Assembly: GCA_007449985.2 (NCBI GenBank)
Contig: VIIQ02000008.1
Span: 709,001 to 773,000, forward strand
Direction of reading: 5' to 3'
Source of the DNA: Desmodesmus armatus
Lineage: Eukaryota; Chlorophyta; Chlorophyceae; Sphaeropleales; Scenedesmaceae
DNA length: 64,000 nucleotides
Under the pieces are notes generated by a model. The model searched no databases. It was not told where the DNA came from and worked only from the letters and a program-made list of their open reading frames with translations. A program made the position numbers and the translations under genes. Within the stretch, counting starts at the first letter, position 1. Each line of letters starts with the position of its first letter. Below are positions 1-12,400 of the stretch, in pieces.

Positions 1-1597
1 ACAAACTTTGACTGCAGCAGCAAACAACAGGCGCCGTGTCAGGCACAGTTGCCACACCACCACAGTGTATTCACTGTGCAAGATGCTGTGGACGCATTCA
101 ATGTTGCCTGCAGGCTGTGCATCACATATAAAGCAGCTGCATGAGCCAAGGCAGTGGGGGTTCAGGCAGCCTCAACTCACCTCAAACTCCACCACATCCT
201 CAGGACTGCAGGGAAACGGCAGCACACACAATTTGCAGTGAGTCACATGCACCATCCAATGAGCTGAGTGCAGGTGTTGCCTGGTGGGCAGCACAACGAT
301 CATGCACACCATCAGGAAGTTGAACAGTGAGCCTGCACAGGGCTGTCCAGCCTGGCAGAAGGTACTTCTGTATGTCAGGACAGCCCCTCACCTTGTGCCC
401 TGTGGGTCCAGAGGCACCAGCTCAATGCCCAGTGCCTGCATCTCCTGCAGAGCCGTCTGCAGGTCTGTGTCTTTGCTGAGGTACCGATTCAACACAGCTG
501 TCACTTGGTCCTTTAGTGCTGCCAGGGTGGCCTCAGACGCCTCCAGCTCTGCCTGCCGTTCCCGCTGCAGCTGCTCCAGCTGCAGCAGCACAGGACAAAG
601 CAGGAGTGCATCATGTATTGCGCGCTGGTTCGAGTTGAAAGCAAAGATATTTTGTCAACGCTTCTGCCCATGCAACAAACCACCAAAAGGCTGCCTGAAG
701 GCATGCCCTTGCTGCCCTTGCAGCATATCAAGTTGTGCACAGACCACACTGCAAGCATACACCAACCTGATGCTGCAAGTCCTCCTGCTTGGCGACCAGG
801 GCCCGTGAGCTGTCCTCCAGGTGCTTTGCCTTGTTGGCCAGCATGATGTTGGTCAGCACCAGTTTCGTGTTGTTCTGCTGCAGTTGCTGCTTCTGCTTGC
901 CAAGCTCTGCTGCCTGCTGCTCCACCTGCTGCTTCTCTTCTTGCAGCTGCTGCGCTTTGTTCTCTGCCAATTCGTTCTGCTTCTGCGCCCTGGCCAGTTC
1001 CTGGTTAGTGGCCTGCAGCAGCAGCAAGTGGGTTGGATGATGAGGCCACCCGACAGTACAGTGGAGCTGCTGCCTGTTGGCAAACGTGGGGAAGTCTGCA
1101 ACGCTGGACTACCATCTCACTGGAAGTGACCTGCACCACAAGTGGATGTGTCTGATGGGACGCTACCAAATCAACCCACCTCCAGAAGCTCACGCAGCTC
1201 TTTCTCCCGTTGCTTTACTTCCCGGACTTCATCTGGACCACCCCTCTTCCGGATCCTCCTGATCTCCAGGGCAACAGCTCCCCCAACCGTGCCAATCAGC
1301 CCAAGCATGCTGCTGTGGCAAACAGATGGATAGAGGGGGTCGAGCGGTTTGTAGGCGATGGCTCTACGTAGGCTGATGCTGGCTGCTGGCCACGGCTTTC
1401 AAGTGATGATACTGTACGTATTAACACACTGAGGCCCTCTCAGGCGTGGCTGACGGAGAGTCAAAACGTCCTTTACCTCGACGGCAAGCTCTGAGAAGGA
1501 CTGTACTGTCTTTAGCTATCCGCTTGACTGATAACTTCATATTCAACGTGGTGAGCAGGGCCCTTGCAGAACCCAACGGCTTTTGGGCGGTTTCCAT
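1..1597 (-). CDS. Coiled-coil protein with probable organelle-targeting N-terminus (3' end outside window)
   Basis: Function not recognised. Six in-frame exons can be joined: 1597-1477, 1382-1180, 1012-767, 579-392, 205-181 and 11-1, where the window ends. The start is the ATG at 1597; its exon gives 40 codons plus one base, completed by the next exon. The first ~40 residues are rich in Ala, Leu, Ser, Thr, Lys and Arg with almost no acid, as in a chloroplast or mitochondrial transit peptide. About residues 60-80 include a short Gly/Ala/Leu/Ile stretch (MLGLIGTVGGAVALE) that could be a weak membrane segment. From ~residue 90 the protein is a long Glu/Gln/Lys/Leu heptad coiled coil (QEEKQQVEQQAAELGKQKQQ), then a helix containing ALKDQVTAVLNRYL and a short acidic stretch. 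At least ~265 residues are visible. Exon joining is well supported by phase; localisation is inferred. Confidence 0.65.
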
Positions 1598-1996
1598 GGA
1601 CGCTCAGACCAAAATAACTCACACCAAAATATAAACAGCTTGTATGTGGCTGCATTTTGCAGCAGCATAAGGCCACTTGGCGGCAATGAGCCAACTAGAC
1701 TGCCAGACTGGCAACCATGAAACAGCACCAATCATCTGACTTGCAAGGTGCCTTGCAGCACACTTGACTGCGAGCAGACTCCCTGCCTGCGCTCACCAAC
1801 ACAGTACATGCAGACACTGCCAACGAGGGCATCCTGCCCACCCGTTCAGCGGCTGAGCAGATGCATTGACCCCCATGGGAGGCATCCAACCATCACGTGT
1901 CAACGGCGCACACACAACAACTTCCCCCTTCAACCCGACAACTTTCCCCGCCAGTTTCCCCACATCTCTCTCACATCCCACATCAACCCGGTGCGC
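1598..1996. other. Intergenic, tandem minus-strand genes
   Basis: This stretch lies between the stop of the AP2 gene and the ATG of the coiled-coil gene. Both genes are on the minus strand, so it should hold the AP2 3'UTR and the coiled-coil promoter. An AT-rich TATA-like stretch (minus-strand TTTATATTTT, about 1635-1626) lies about 30 bases before the ATG at 1597. That is closer than usual for a TATA box, so it is only a weak candidate. The remaining short reading frames look like chance. Confidence 0.4.
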
Positions 1997-3586
1997 CTAA
2001 GCCTCACTCATAGGGTCGTCTGAGTCCCCCACTTCTTCCAAGTCCCGCCCCAGCTCCTCAGCAGCCAGCAGTGCTGCTGCCATGAAGCCCATCGCCCGAT
2101 CACTGCTGCCACCACCTCCAGCAGGTGTCCCACCCCTGCTGCCGTCCTGCGCCTCCGGTGCCGGCGATGCAGATGGTGCTTTGTGGGCGAGATCCATCAG
2201 GTCTGCTGCCGCTGCTGCTGCTGCCTTTGAGTCCCCCCGCTTCTTCCCACTACCTCCCCCGCCACCCGCTGCAGCTGCAGCTGCAGCCGTAGCATGGGGA
2301 AGCTCATGGGGGAAGTTCAGGTCTGACACCTGGCCCCTGATGCGCCAGGCAGCCTGGTCGTACGCGCGCGCAGCCTCAACCGCGCTGTCAAACGACCCCA
2401 GCCACACCCGCTTCTTCGTGCTGTTGTCCCGGATCTCTGCGGCAAACTTGCCAGACGGCCGTAGCCGCACTCCCCTGTAGGGCGTCGTGCACCAGCTGGT
2501 TGCCACAGCCTTGGGCCCAGCAGGAGGCACCTCATCCCCACCCAGCATAGCAGCGCCAGCCAGTGCAGCAAGGCCGGGGGCGTCACATGCTGCCTGCTTG
2601 GCTGCAGCCACCACAGCATCCGCCCTGCGCTTGAAGCGAGCGCCACCTGTCTTGCCGCTGCCGGCCCGGTCTGCACGGGGCCTACTGCTGCCTGCCTTGA
2701 AGTCAGGGTCCCGCTCTGCAGCTGTGTCCTCCCATAGGCCAGACACCCACTCAATTTCTTCCTGCGATAACGGCGTGTCCCCGTCATCTTTCTCACGACC
2801 TGCCGCTGCCCCTGTCGTTGCTCCTGCTGCTGCTTCGAAAGGGCTGGTGGGCGTGCCATCCCTGGGATCAGGCAGCTGGCCCCGCTGCGGCTGCAGCATA
2901 TCGCCCCAGCCCTCGTGGCGCAGGAGGGTAGCAATGGCTTCCAGGTCCCCTGCTGTGAGGTCACCCTCACCTCCAGCAGCATATGCAGCACGCCTGCCGC
3001 TCAGCCCCTTGCCCCCAGCATCACTCAAGCCGCCAGCTGCCCGAATACCTCCCCCAGCCGCGGCAGCTGCAGCGGCTGCACCATAGGGGAGGCCCGGCTG
3101 GCGTGCTGGCAGCCCAGAAGATCCCAACAGTGCGTGGATGCCGGCTCCAAGAGCCTGTAGTGATGGATGTGGTCCCTTGGGTGGCTGCGGGGGTGTGGCT
3201 GCCCCGGACTGACTCCCAGCAAGCTGCCTACTGGTGCGCTGCTTCTTGCTGAATGGCGGCTGCCACTGCTGCTGCTCAAGGGGCTCCCAATCACTGCTGG
3301 GCTCACGCTTCAAGGCTGGCTTGTCAGCAAAGCCCCGCTGCACCCCACCTCCAACAGCGGCTGCTGCTGCTGGTACTGGGTCAGCTTTGACACGGGCAGC
3401 ACCAGAGCCCGTGTAACCAGCTGCTGCTGCTGCTGCCGCCGCGCCAAAGCTGCTGCCCCGAACTGGCCCGCTGTTGCTGCGGCCCATGCCCCCACCTGCT
3501 GCAGCTGCGTGCCCCCCTGACACAAGCTGCAGCAGGTCCAACGGCCGCTCAGGCTCCTCATCAGGCACTGAGGCCGGCACGCGCAG
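1997..3586 (-). CDS. AP2/ERF-domain transcription factor
   Basis: A single AP2/ERF DNA-binding domain lies in the C-terminal third: it begins [18 protein letters not shown], has the WLGSF and AARAYDQAA signatures, and ends LNFPHE. AP2 domains bind GC-rich DNA through a three-stranded sheet, so a nuclear transcription factor is expected. The flanks are low complexity: Ala runs, Gly runs, a Lys/Arg-rich patch (SKKQRTSRQ) before the domain that could be a nuclear localisation signal, and an acidic tail ending DDPMSEA. The exon seems to begin after a 3' splice site at 3587 (GTGTTCAG), phase 0. The frame stays open to an ATG at 3700, which would make a single-exon gene of 567 codons. Which start is used is unclear, and the upstream helical-protein exons can splice into this one in phase (see findings). 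Family assignment is firm; target genes cannot be inferred. Confidence 0.8.
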   Translation of the reverse strand: MRVPASVPDEEPERPLDLLQLVSGGHAAAAGGGMGRSNSGPVRGSSFGAAAAAAAAGYTGSGAARVKADPVPAAAAAVGGGVQRGFADKPALKREPSSDWEPLEQQQWQPPFSKKQRTSRQLAGSQSGAATPPQPPKGPHPSLQALGAGIHALLGSSGLPARQPGLPYGAAAAAAAAGGGIRAAGGLSDAGGKGLSGRRAAYAAGGEGDLTAGDLEAIATLLRHEGWGDMLQPQRGQLPDPRDGTPTSPFEAAAGATTGAAAGREKDDGDTPLSQEEIEWVSGLWEDTAAERDPDFKAGSSRPRADRAGSGKTGGARFKRRADAVVAAAKQAACDAPGLAALAGAAMLGGDEVPPAGPKAVATSWCTTPYRGVRLRPSGKFAAEIRDNSTKKRVWLGSFDSAVEAARAYDQAAWRIRGQVSDLNFPHELPHATAAAAAAAGGGGGSGKKRGDSKAAAAAAADLMDLAHKAPSASPAPEAQDGSRGGTPAGGGGSSDRAMGFMAAALLAAEELGRDLEEVGDSDDPMSEA

Positions 3587-3867
3587 CTGAACACCCACCA
3601 CAGCACACAATGCATCAACACAACGAAAGTCAGCACCACGCGCACTATGCACAGACTTGCACGCAGACACAACCCTAGACCCCGAGGCCTGCAAAACCAT
3701 GCTGGTCCCGATACACCCGCCACCTCCCTGCAGTCACCCGCAAAACTTGCGGGAACAAGAGCATCCTCTGCCACACTGGCAGTTACCGTGATTGCCATGA
3801 GGCCCGGCCTCCCCATGCTGCAGGACTGGATGCCTGGAACCTCTTGCTGGCAGCCAGCTCGTCTCAC

Positions 3868-6800
3868 CTGTGGCAGCGGCAGGTTGTTCTGTGCCCATGC
3901 CCCTGCAGCCAGCTGCTGCACTGCCTTCCTCAGGCCCTGCAGCAGCTTCACCTCTATGCTGGTCAGCAGCTGGTCGTCTGCAGGAGTGCCACCCTCCTCA
4001 TCTGGACTCACACCCTCCAGGGACCTGGCAGCACGTATACGTAGGCACAGCAGGCTCAGGTGCTCAGTACTCGATTTTTGCAAAGATCATGGAAAAAGCG
4101 GCAAGCTCGCAGCACAGAGCTGTGAACACCCAGTAGCACTGCCTTTCAAGACACCAGCAGCACAGCCCTGGACCTTCACTGGTCGACAGTCCGTACTCCC
4201 CATCATGCAGCTGGCGCACAGGCTGTGGTGCAGCTAGTGGAAAGCACCCAACCCCTGCCCTCTTGTGGCACCGCTTCCAGTCACACATCCACCGCCGCCA
4301 GCACCACCACCTGCATCGGTGCAGGGCAAAGCCACAGTCACACAGTGCTTCCCAGCACTGCCCTCACCTCTCCAGCGCCCGCAGGTTGTCCACCACCCGC
4401 GCACAGGCCAACTCGAACACTGCCGCACTGGCCGCCCCCTGCCGCAGCGACCCCACCATCAGCTTCACAAACCGCTCCTGCTGCTGTGCCGGCAGGTCTG
4501 CCGCCCAGTAGTGCAGGTTGGCCAGCACCTTGAACAGCAGCAGCGACCGCTCCAGTGCAGCGGCCTTGGCTGCATTCAGCGGCTGCACTGGCTCCTGTGG
4601 CAGGGTGGGGTCCCTCAGGGCCTCCTCTGCGTCTGCAGCGACCTTGGCCATGCGCCCGTGCTTGCGCTGGTTGAGCGGCAGGGCCCTGCCGTGCACGTGG
4701 CCCTTGGACAGGCCCAGGACCCTGTTGGCCTCCTTGTTGGCTGCAGCTGTGTAGCTCACCACCTGCACCAGGTCGTCAAGGTGCTGCGTCACAGCAACGT
4801 CACCCCCACACCACCTGCATGTACCACGAACAAGAGTGCAGATCCAGGTTAGTACAAGAGACATGCAGGTGTGATGCATAGTTCACTATGTGGCCCCACT
4901 TGTATGATAGTTGCTGCGGATCCAGGAAGACTACACATACTACAAAGTGCTGGCAGTGTAAGGAATAGAAGCTATGAACAACATGCTGACAGTGCAACGA
5001 GAAGGTTATGGGATGAGGTCACTCCTGCACAACTGCTCACCTCGCAGCAAAGGCCACCGGGTGTGCAGCCAGCGCAGCTCCCAGCACCCCGGCCATACCC
5101 TCCATGGCGCTCTCACGCAGGCCGCTGTCGTCTGACGCCAGCTCCAGCAGCCGCAGCAGGCTGAGCAGCAGCTGCGCCTCACCAGGCCGCAGCGAGGTGG
5201 CCTCGTCAATCAATGCTGCCTCTGCAGCCTTGGAGCGAGGCGCACGGCACGCCGGCAGCAGGCCTGCGACATACAAGGTAGTGATGGTGGGCCATCACCA
5301 ATGCCGCCGCCAGCCAATGCTTCAGACACCCATGCGTGCGAGCACCGCCTGTGCTGCCGACGGGGGATGTAGAACATCAGCTGGCTGCAGCCAATCAGCG
5401 AGATCTGCTGGTGGTGCCAGTGCAGTCTGCATGCAGCGGCTCAGCACATGTGGGCCGCTGCCAGCGACCACTCCACCCCACGCACTGGGGCTGTGCGGCG
5501 GCCGTGCGGACACATGTTGTGCGCAAGACCAGTCACTGCCATGAACACTTGCAGAAAATCAGCAGGGAAGGCCCCTCCGCACCCCCTCCCCCAGCGCAAA
5601 TTGCAAGCACATGCATGTTTCCTTACTGTTCCACCAGATTCTGCCGGTCTGCCTCCAACTCAGTAACCCCGTACGGCATGGCACTCACTGGGCATGAGGC
5701 CGTGCCTCCTGGTGGTGTTTGCCACTGCCTCCTCCGCATCATGCTCAGGGAAGGCCACGGGCCTGAGGAAGCGCTGAGCCAGTGAGCATGCTGTAGCCAC
5801 AAACTTGTGCAGCCGGGCCTTGCCGGGCCCAGTGGATGCCAGGGTGTCCAGTATGGGCGGCCGGCCAAACTCAGACAGCTGCACTAGGAGGGAGTTGCAG
5901 CGCGCCAGCAGCAGAGGCACGATGGCCTCATTCTGAGCCACATTGTCTGCAGACAGTCAAGCGCAGATGACACGGCAGCACAAGGACATACGCAAGGGTT
6001 GTGTTCATCGCCTAGCATAGACAAACCCTGATTGTGCAGACTGAAAGACCCCGGTACTGTTACTAAAGAGGGGTCAGACCTGAATCAAAGGAGGGGCGAG
6101 CAATCAACCCATTCCGGCCCACAGCTGAGTGCATCAGTCTCCAAGGCCTGCAGCCAGCTCAGCAGCCGGCACCCACCGTTGAGGATGTCTGCTAGGCAGC
6201 TGCCGGCCAGCAGCAGCCGCTGCAGGTGTCGGCCCTTGGGGCTGACCACCAGTGTGGCGTTGTACATCAGCCTGTGTGCCAGCAGCTGCCCTACGTGGTG
6301 CAGGGTGCCTCCTGAGAACACAGACAGCTCCTCCTGCACTGGGCGGGGCAGGTTGCGCTCCTGCAGCAGCTGCCGCAGCACTAGCAGCATGTTGCTGGAG
6401 GCGTCAAGCAGTGCACGCCAGACAGCAGGACCCTGCAGGCGATTGGAAGCACCACATGACACAACAGGCAGGCGTGGATCACGAAAGGCACTGCAGCTTG
6501 ACTGGGCAGACGCACCAAGGATAGTACCAGCAGCACAACAGATTCCAGCGGCAAGAGTCTGAGCCAAGGCAGATCCGTGCAAGAATAACACAGCGCTGCC
6601 ACAGGGCAAGTGCTGCCTTCCCGCTCTGCATGCGACAGGCCCTAAGCCCAAGCATACATAGTCCCCTACGCAAGGCATTGATGACAAAAGCTTGAGACAT
6701 TACCTGTGCATGGTTGACCAGGGACGTCACCACATCCTTGTAGACAAAGTCTGAATCAATAGGGGCGTCAGGTCCTGGGAGGCCCCAAAGTGAAACCATG

Positions 6801-8511
6801 AGGGCGGTGCCCCAGCACACACAGCCACACAGCGAGCGACCCAGAGAAGTCCTGCAGCATTGAAACCAACACACCACCAAGGGATGTGATGACTGCAGGA
6901 CAATCACTTCAAAGCAGCCTGGACAGACGCTGAGCGACTACGAAGGGCTGATACAGAGGAGCACAGGTGGGGCAAAGACCTTGGGAGGCATCACATGGTC
7001 ATGTTGCGAGCAAGCACTCTGATTAAGGCGACCCAAATTCAACTTGAGGGTCAAGCTGGCTCACAATGACATGCTGGCCTGCGCTCACCGCTGTGCTGTG
7101 CTGATGTCTGTGCGCTGGAACTGCTCCCACAGCGGGCCTCCCGCTGCCAGCAGCATGGCATATGCCAGGTCCAGCACGCATGAGGTGAAGGTCATGTCGG
7201 ACATCACTGACGTGTACACAGACCTGTCAAGGATGTGCAGGAGGTGCAGGACAGCGCCAACCCACAACATCTTGCAGTGAACAATATCACAAAGTCACGC
7301 CAACATGTTCAGTGTGATGCCAACAATACCGGGCCCTCTACTGAGCAGTCCCTTGCGGAGCCAGGGACATCTGGGCTGTGCTGGCTGTCGGGGTGATTCC
7401 TGGCAAACACCAAACCAGCCAAGGTATCAAAGGCTGTCACGTGTCACACATGCCTTGAGCACTCTTCTCCTCACCTGAAGCGTGGGACCACCTCAAAGAG
7501 TGTGACCATCACAGATGCGCCCCGCACCACGTGCTCCAGGGGGCCTGTGTCTGTCAGTGAGCACTCGGTCAGTTCAGCAGCCCAGTTAGGGCCGGAGGGC
7601 AGCACACCAGACAGGTAGCCCAGCAGGCAGCCCATCAGGTGGGTGGGCAGTGCCACCACCACCGGGCCAGGGTCCAGCACCAACTGTGAGAGGGTGAGCG
7701 AGAGTGAGGGTGCAGCAACGCATGTGAGGAGCGGAGCACAGCCGGGTCAGCAGTCTGGGGTACAGTGTTGTGGGTGCCGTGCAGCCAGTGGCTGCAAGGA
7801 AAGGACCGCCACCATAGTCGCCGCTGTGTTCAAGAACGAGTGTTTATGTGTATATTGGCACAGGGCTATGCCCAGCAATCCCAGTTGAGAGAGTCGGAAA
7901 CAAGGAGGCAGGTGCGGCCTCATGCAGCCGTCTTGCGGGCTTTCATGGTATGCTGGTGGTCTCGATCATGTCAGCCCTGACCCTCTTCTACATCCACAAG
8001 ACATCCCCACGGGCAGCCAGAGCGCCGGTGTTTGCCTGAGAACCAGAGCAGCAGAGGTACTGTCCGGGTGTCACCGCATCGACCTCCATGCGGCGCGCCA
8101 GTGTCCCTCGGGTCCAGCAGACGTCATGTTGCATGGCAGCAAAGTTCAGGTGTACAGCACAGGCATGCCTTAGTGCATCACCGCACACGCCATGGTATGG
8201 CGCTCACCCTGTAAAGAACCTTCTTGTTGTCCTGTATCTTGCGGGGCATCACCAGCTTGGGCGGAAGGCCGGCCGTGTGGACGATGCTTTGCATGACTTC
8301 CAGCACAGTACTGCCATTGAAGGCTTCCACCATGCGGAAAAGGCATAGGTTCTGCAGCAGGAAGCCCAACAGAAGAGGGGCGGCTGACCCGGTCAACAAC
8401 AGCGCCGATGTGGTGCATGTGGACGCAGGGGGACTGGCTTGCCCTCACCTTTTCACTCCTTTCAACAGCCTCCTTCTGAAATAGCGCGGACTTCTGGCGC
8501 TGGCTGACCAT
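3868..8511 (-). CDS. Large helical-repeat-like protein, ends uncertain
   Basis: Not recognised. Successive minus-strand exons with normal GT-AG borders encode Leu/Ala-rich helical sequence like a HEAT/ARM-type scaffold. Clear exons are about 8511-8449, 8366-8213, 7682-7484, 7280-7090, 6780-6706, 6433-6176, 5950-5693, 5260-5042, ~4800-4368 and 4024-3868. Legible stretches include PTHLMGCLLGYLSGVLP, HHVGQLLAHRLMYNATLVV, GEAQLLLSLLRLLELASDD and ERSLLLFKVLANLHYWAADL. No catalytic motif, signal peptide or membrane span was seen. The exon ending at 4368 leaves two bases, completed by the exon at 4024; that exon ends in phase 0. No stop codon is reached before the AP2 exon, so the 3' end is unresolved. 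An extra exon near 8160-8040 is possible, and the true 5' end may lie before 8511. A nucleoporin (Nup188/Nup205 type), importin-like or other solenoid protein is conceivable, but I cannot name it. Confidence 0.5.
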
Positions 8512-9492
8512 GGCTGCAGCAGGGGCCTACATGCGGGTCTGCTGCTGCAGCTGTGGCAGGTGAAGAGCCACCAACCACACAGGCGGCAGACGCAGCCTAA
8601 AAGCGGTTGACCTTTGAATCGGTGGCTTCCAAGAATGCCCCTTGCAGGGCCTGCTTGGCAGGAGGCCTGCCCCCCAGCCTACGGTCGACTTCTTGCTTCT
8701 TGTTCCCGACCGCCACCTCTTATGAGCAAAGTCCCAGTAAGAGCGGTTCCAAGGGGCACATACAAAGAACGTTGAAGGTCTGCAGGACATCAATAGCTGT
8801 GAAAGGCGTCCATGCGCGATGGGAGGTGGGTCTATGTGCATTGAGTCAACAACCGTCAGCATTGTGGGGTTGTTTTTTGCACCAATTTGCAACAGTTATT
8901 CATCAAAGCACTCCAAACTACGTGTGTGTGCGTTTGATGAGAGCGTGCGTGTCTGTGTTGTTCAGTCACCTGCAAACAGATCATCCTCCCACAGGCACAG
9001 TGCATTGATAGCCAGGCAGCTGTTGTCCTGCAGAAACTGATCACTTGCAGCACCTATGCTTTCTAGGCTGCCTGCAGTGGGGCAACCGCCAGGTATCACG
9101 CCAAAACCTGCATGACTCACCCCGGTTTCTGCCCAAGTGGAACGGAGCAGGGTGACAAAGAGGTAGTGCCGCTCCTGTGCAGGTCACCGGTCACTACATT
9201 CTGCATGGTTGCCAGCTGGGACACAACAATGCAGCCACAGGCGTGCTGGACTGGGTGTGCCTCCTGGTGGGTGATAGGCTGTTCACTGTCCATGATGTAG
9301 CCCAGCAACTATGTCGTGCCGCGTGCAGCAACTGACTGTCACACTGTGAGCCCTTGCACGGTTGATGCAACTGTTGCCCAGCAGTGCTCCATATACCCTC
9401 TGTGTTTCCTCTTTGTCAACACACTGCATCTGCTGTGCTATGCATGCGTCAGCAGGTATCGGCAACATGCATGTTTGTGGTGTTGGCTGCAG
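8512..9492. other. Divergent 5' region, first exons of two genes unresolved
   Basis: This should hold the promoters and first exons of both the minus-strand helical protein and the plus-strand kinase. The plus strand has an open frame from about 8607 to 9008 with basic, Ser/Thr-rich, transit-peptide-like sequence (for example TLKVCRTSIAVKGVHARWE just before a possible GTGGGT donor at about 8825), but no ATG in that frame. I could not settle a first exon on either strand. Confidence 0.35.
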
Positions 9493-12400
9493 GCCATGCT
9501 TGGGGCTCAGCAGGGTGTGTCAGGCTGCGGGCAGTTGAGGATGACACAGCACGCCAGCAAGCACTTGCTGAAGCAGGGGGTTTGGACCTGCCCTTCGAGT
9601 CCGACATGAAGACCTTCTCTGGAGGCAGCACAGCACCGGCAGCAGCAACAGCAGCAGCGGCGGCAGGCAACTGGCTTGGCCCAAGTGAGTGCAGGCTCAG
9701 ACTTACCGGCTGTTGATACTGGCGCAGCAGCAGCAGCACAAGGGAGTTGCTGCCTGGCTTGGCTTGGGAACCATTACATCTACTTGTAGCGGCACACAGC
9801 CACAGCAGCTGACATGCATGCTTCCGTGCACTGGTGCTGCTGTGGCAGCAATGCAACGTAGGCACTCTCAAAGTGCCCTCCTGCTTGAACTCCTGACAGC
9901 CACTCCAAGCTGAGCTCAACTGACTGAATGCACCAGACAAAAAAAAATGCACCAGACACAGAGTGTCTAGTGTGACCCATATGGTTTGGTGTGCTGTTGC
10001 TGCAGGCCCAGTGGCAGCTGGCACAGTTGTGAACAGCAGGTATACAGTGCAGGAGGTGCTGGGGCGTGGTGCTAATGCTATCACATACAAGGCCACCGAC
10101 AACAACACCGGGAGGCAGGTGAGTTGGCGGCATACCCTAATGCCTGGGAAGCATTGGAGAATAACAGCTGCAAGCAGTGCCTGCCAGGTTGCAGCTGCTC
10201 AGGGCCAGCTCTTGGCAATGCTGGGGTGCACAATAGCAAAGGGGTGCCATTGTGTGGCTGCAGAGGCTCCAGCCAGGCAAGGGCTTTTTTTCTGGTGCTG
10301 GCAGCAGCTGCACTGCAGGGCTGTGTGATTACAGCCTAGGAGTGTCACAGACCCACAACACTCCTCTATGACTTGGTAGCCCAACAATACGCTACCAACA
10401 ACTTTGCCTTGGAGTCTATGAGGGTGCCACATAAAGTCATGAACTGTGCGCTTGATGGGCGTGGGACTCTGTTCCTGACGCCTGCACGCACCACACCAGA
10501 CTGTAATTACACGACCTGTGTCCAGTGTCCAGTGCACTGGACTGTGGCAAATTTGTACTTGTCACAACGGTGTCTTGTCCTGTCCTGTACGGTATTATTT
10601 GCTGCGCCTGCAGGTCGCCCTGAAGGCCCTGTCCCTGAAGGGCATCAAGGACTGGAAGCAGCTGGAGCTGTTCCAACGAGAGGCTGTGGTCCTGCAGGTA
10701 GGGGTGCCGTAACAACCAGCCGCTGGCTGCAACTTGGCATACTTCAGATAGCATGTTTCGGGGCTCGATCTTTTCGACCTATGACCCGATGACTATGCTG
10801 CCAGCATCAAAGCATCCTGCCCATTGCTGGAGAGGGGTGAAGCTATCATCTGTGTGTTCATGGTCATGCTGTGCTGTGTTGTGCTGTGCAGAGCCTGAGC
10901 CATCCAGGGATCCCGCAGTATATTGACTACTTTGAGGAGGACACAGCCACAGACAGAGCCTTCTACATCGTGCAGGTGACTAGGTGCACTGCTTCATCTG
11001 TACCGATCAACCTGCACTACTGGAAAGACCCACAGCTCACAAACATCTATGCACTACCTTGTGCATGGAGCTGTCCACTTACTTGTGTGCAGCCGACGCT
11101 CATAGGAAGAGCCCTACTGCTGGCCATACCAGGTAGTCTGCATGGCAATGCAACAGTATATCGTGACCATGTTGGCCAGGCCTACAGTGTGGCAAGACAA
11201 TGCAACCCTGGCCACACGGAGGCAGCAGCCACCAGCATCTCCAAGTGCCACCAGGCTGGCACACAGAGATGCCGCAAGCAGCCCACCCTGGTGCCTTGAA
11301 GGTGCCCACCCTGGTGCCTTGAAGGTGCTCTCTAGGGTTGCAAGGGTTGCCTTTGTGTTTCACTGTGTACTTGTAGGAAGTGGTGCAGGGCACCTCCCTT
11401 GGCCAGATGGTGTCAAGTGGCAAGCGCGCCAGTGAGGATGAGGTGCTGCGTGTTGCCACAGACCTGCTGGCAATCCTCAAATACCTATCAGGTCAGTGTG
11501 TGTGCAAGAGCTTTTAGAAGAGCCCAGGCCTGGGCCTGGTATACGAAATTACAAAGCTGGTTTGGGTCGGCTGTGGCTCTTCATGCCCACTCCTAGCATA
11601 ACTTCTTCCCATCTGTGCCAAGGCTTTGGAAGACGGGCCGAAGCAGCATGTGGTGGAGGTCAATTTGCCTCAACATGTTGATATTGAAGCATTCAGTGTG
11701 AACAAGCACGCTGCGCGGCACATGTCACCTGCTGCTCTTGCTGTGTTCCCTTAGGTCTGCGACCGCCTGTGATCCACCGTGACATCAAGCCTGAGAATGT
11801 CGTGCTGGAGGGAGGCCAGTGGGGAGGGCGGGTCTTCCTCATCGACTTTGGGGGCGTGCAGGGCAGCGCTGGCATAGGTGAGTGGGATGAGCAGGTACCA
11901 CACAACATCAACTCGCAAAGTGCTGGGTGGTGCATGTGCAGCCTTGACCATGTACATGCTCACACTCAGGGCTGCAGGGTTGTTGCGGTGCACGTAATTA
12001 CATGCCATGTCATGTGAGGATGACTCATCATGGCAGGATGTGACATCACTCAATGGAGATCGGTTTGCTTGATGTCTGGACCCCAGCACCAGGTTGATGT
12101 CTAAATTGCATATGCACTGTATTACAGGCAGAATCTGCGGCGTGTTGAGTTGTTCATTGCACGTGTGTTGTGTTTGCACGGCAACTTCACTCTGCTTGTT
12201 TGTGCTGCAGGTGACATGGGCAGTACCATCGTTGGCACTTACGGCTACATGGCACCTGAACAGTTCACGGGTCAGGTGTGACATTGAGCAATCTAGACTT
12301 TGAGTGTCAGCAATAGGTGCATGTCCCATGTGTTTGGTCTCATGACAATTTGCGGGGCAGCTGTCAGCGATCAGTGTGTATCGCAGGCGTCTGCTGGCAG

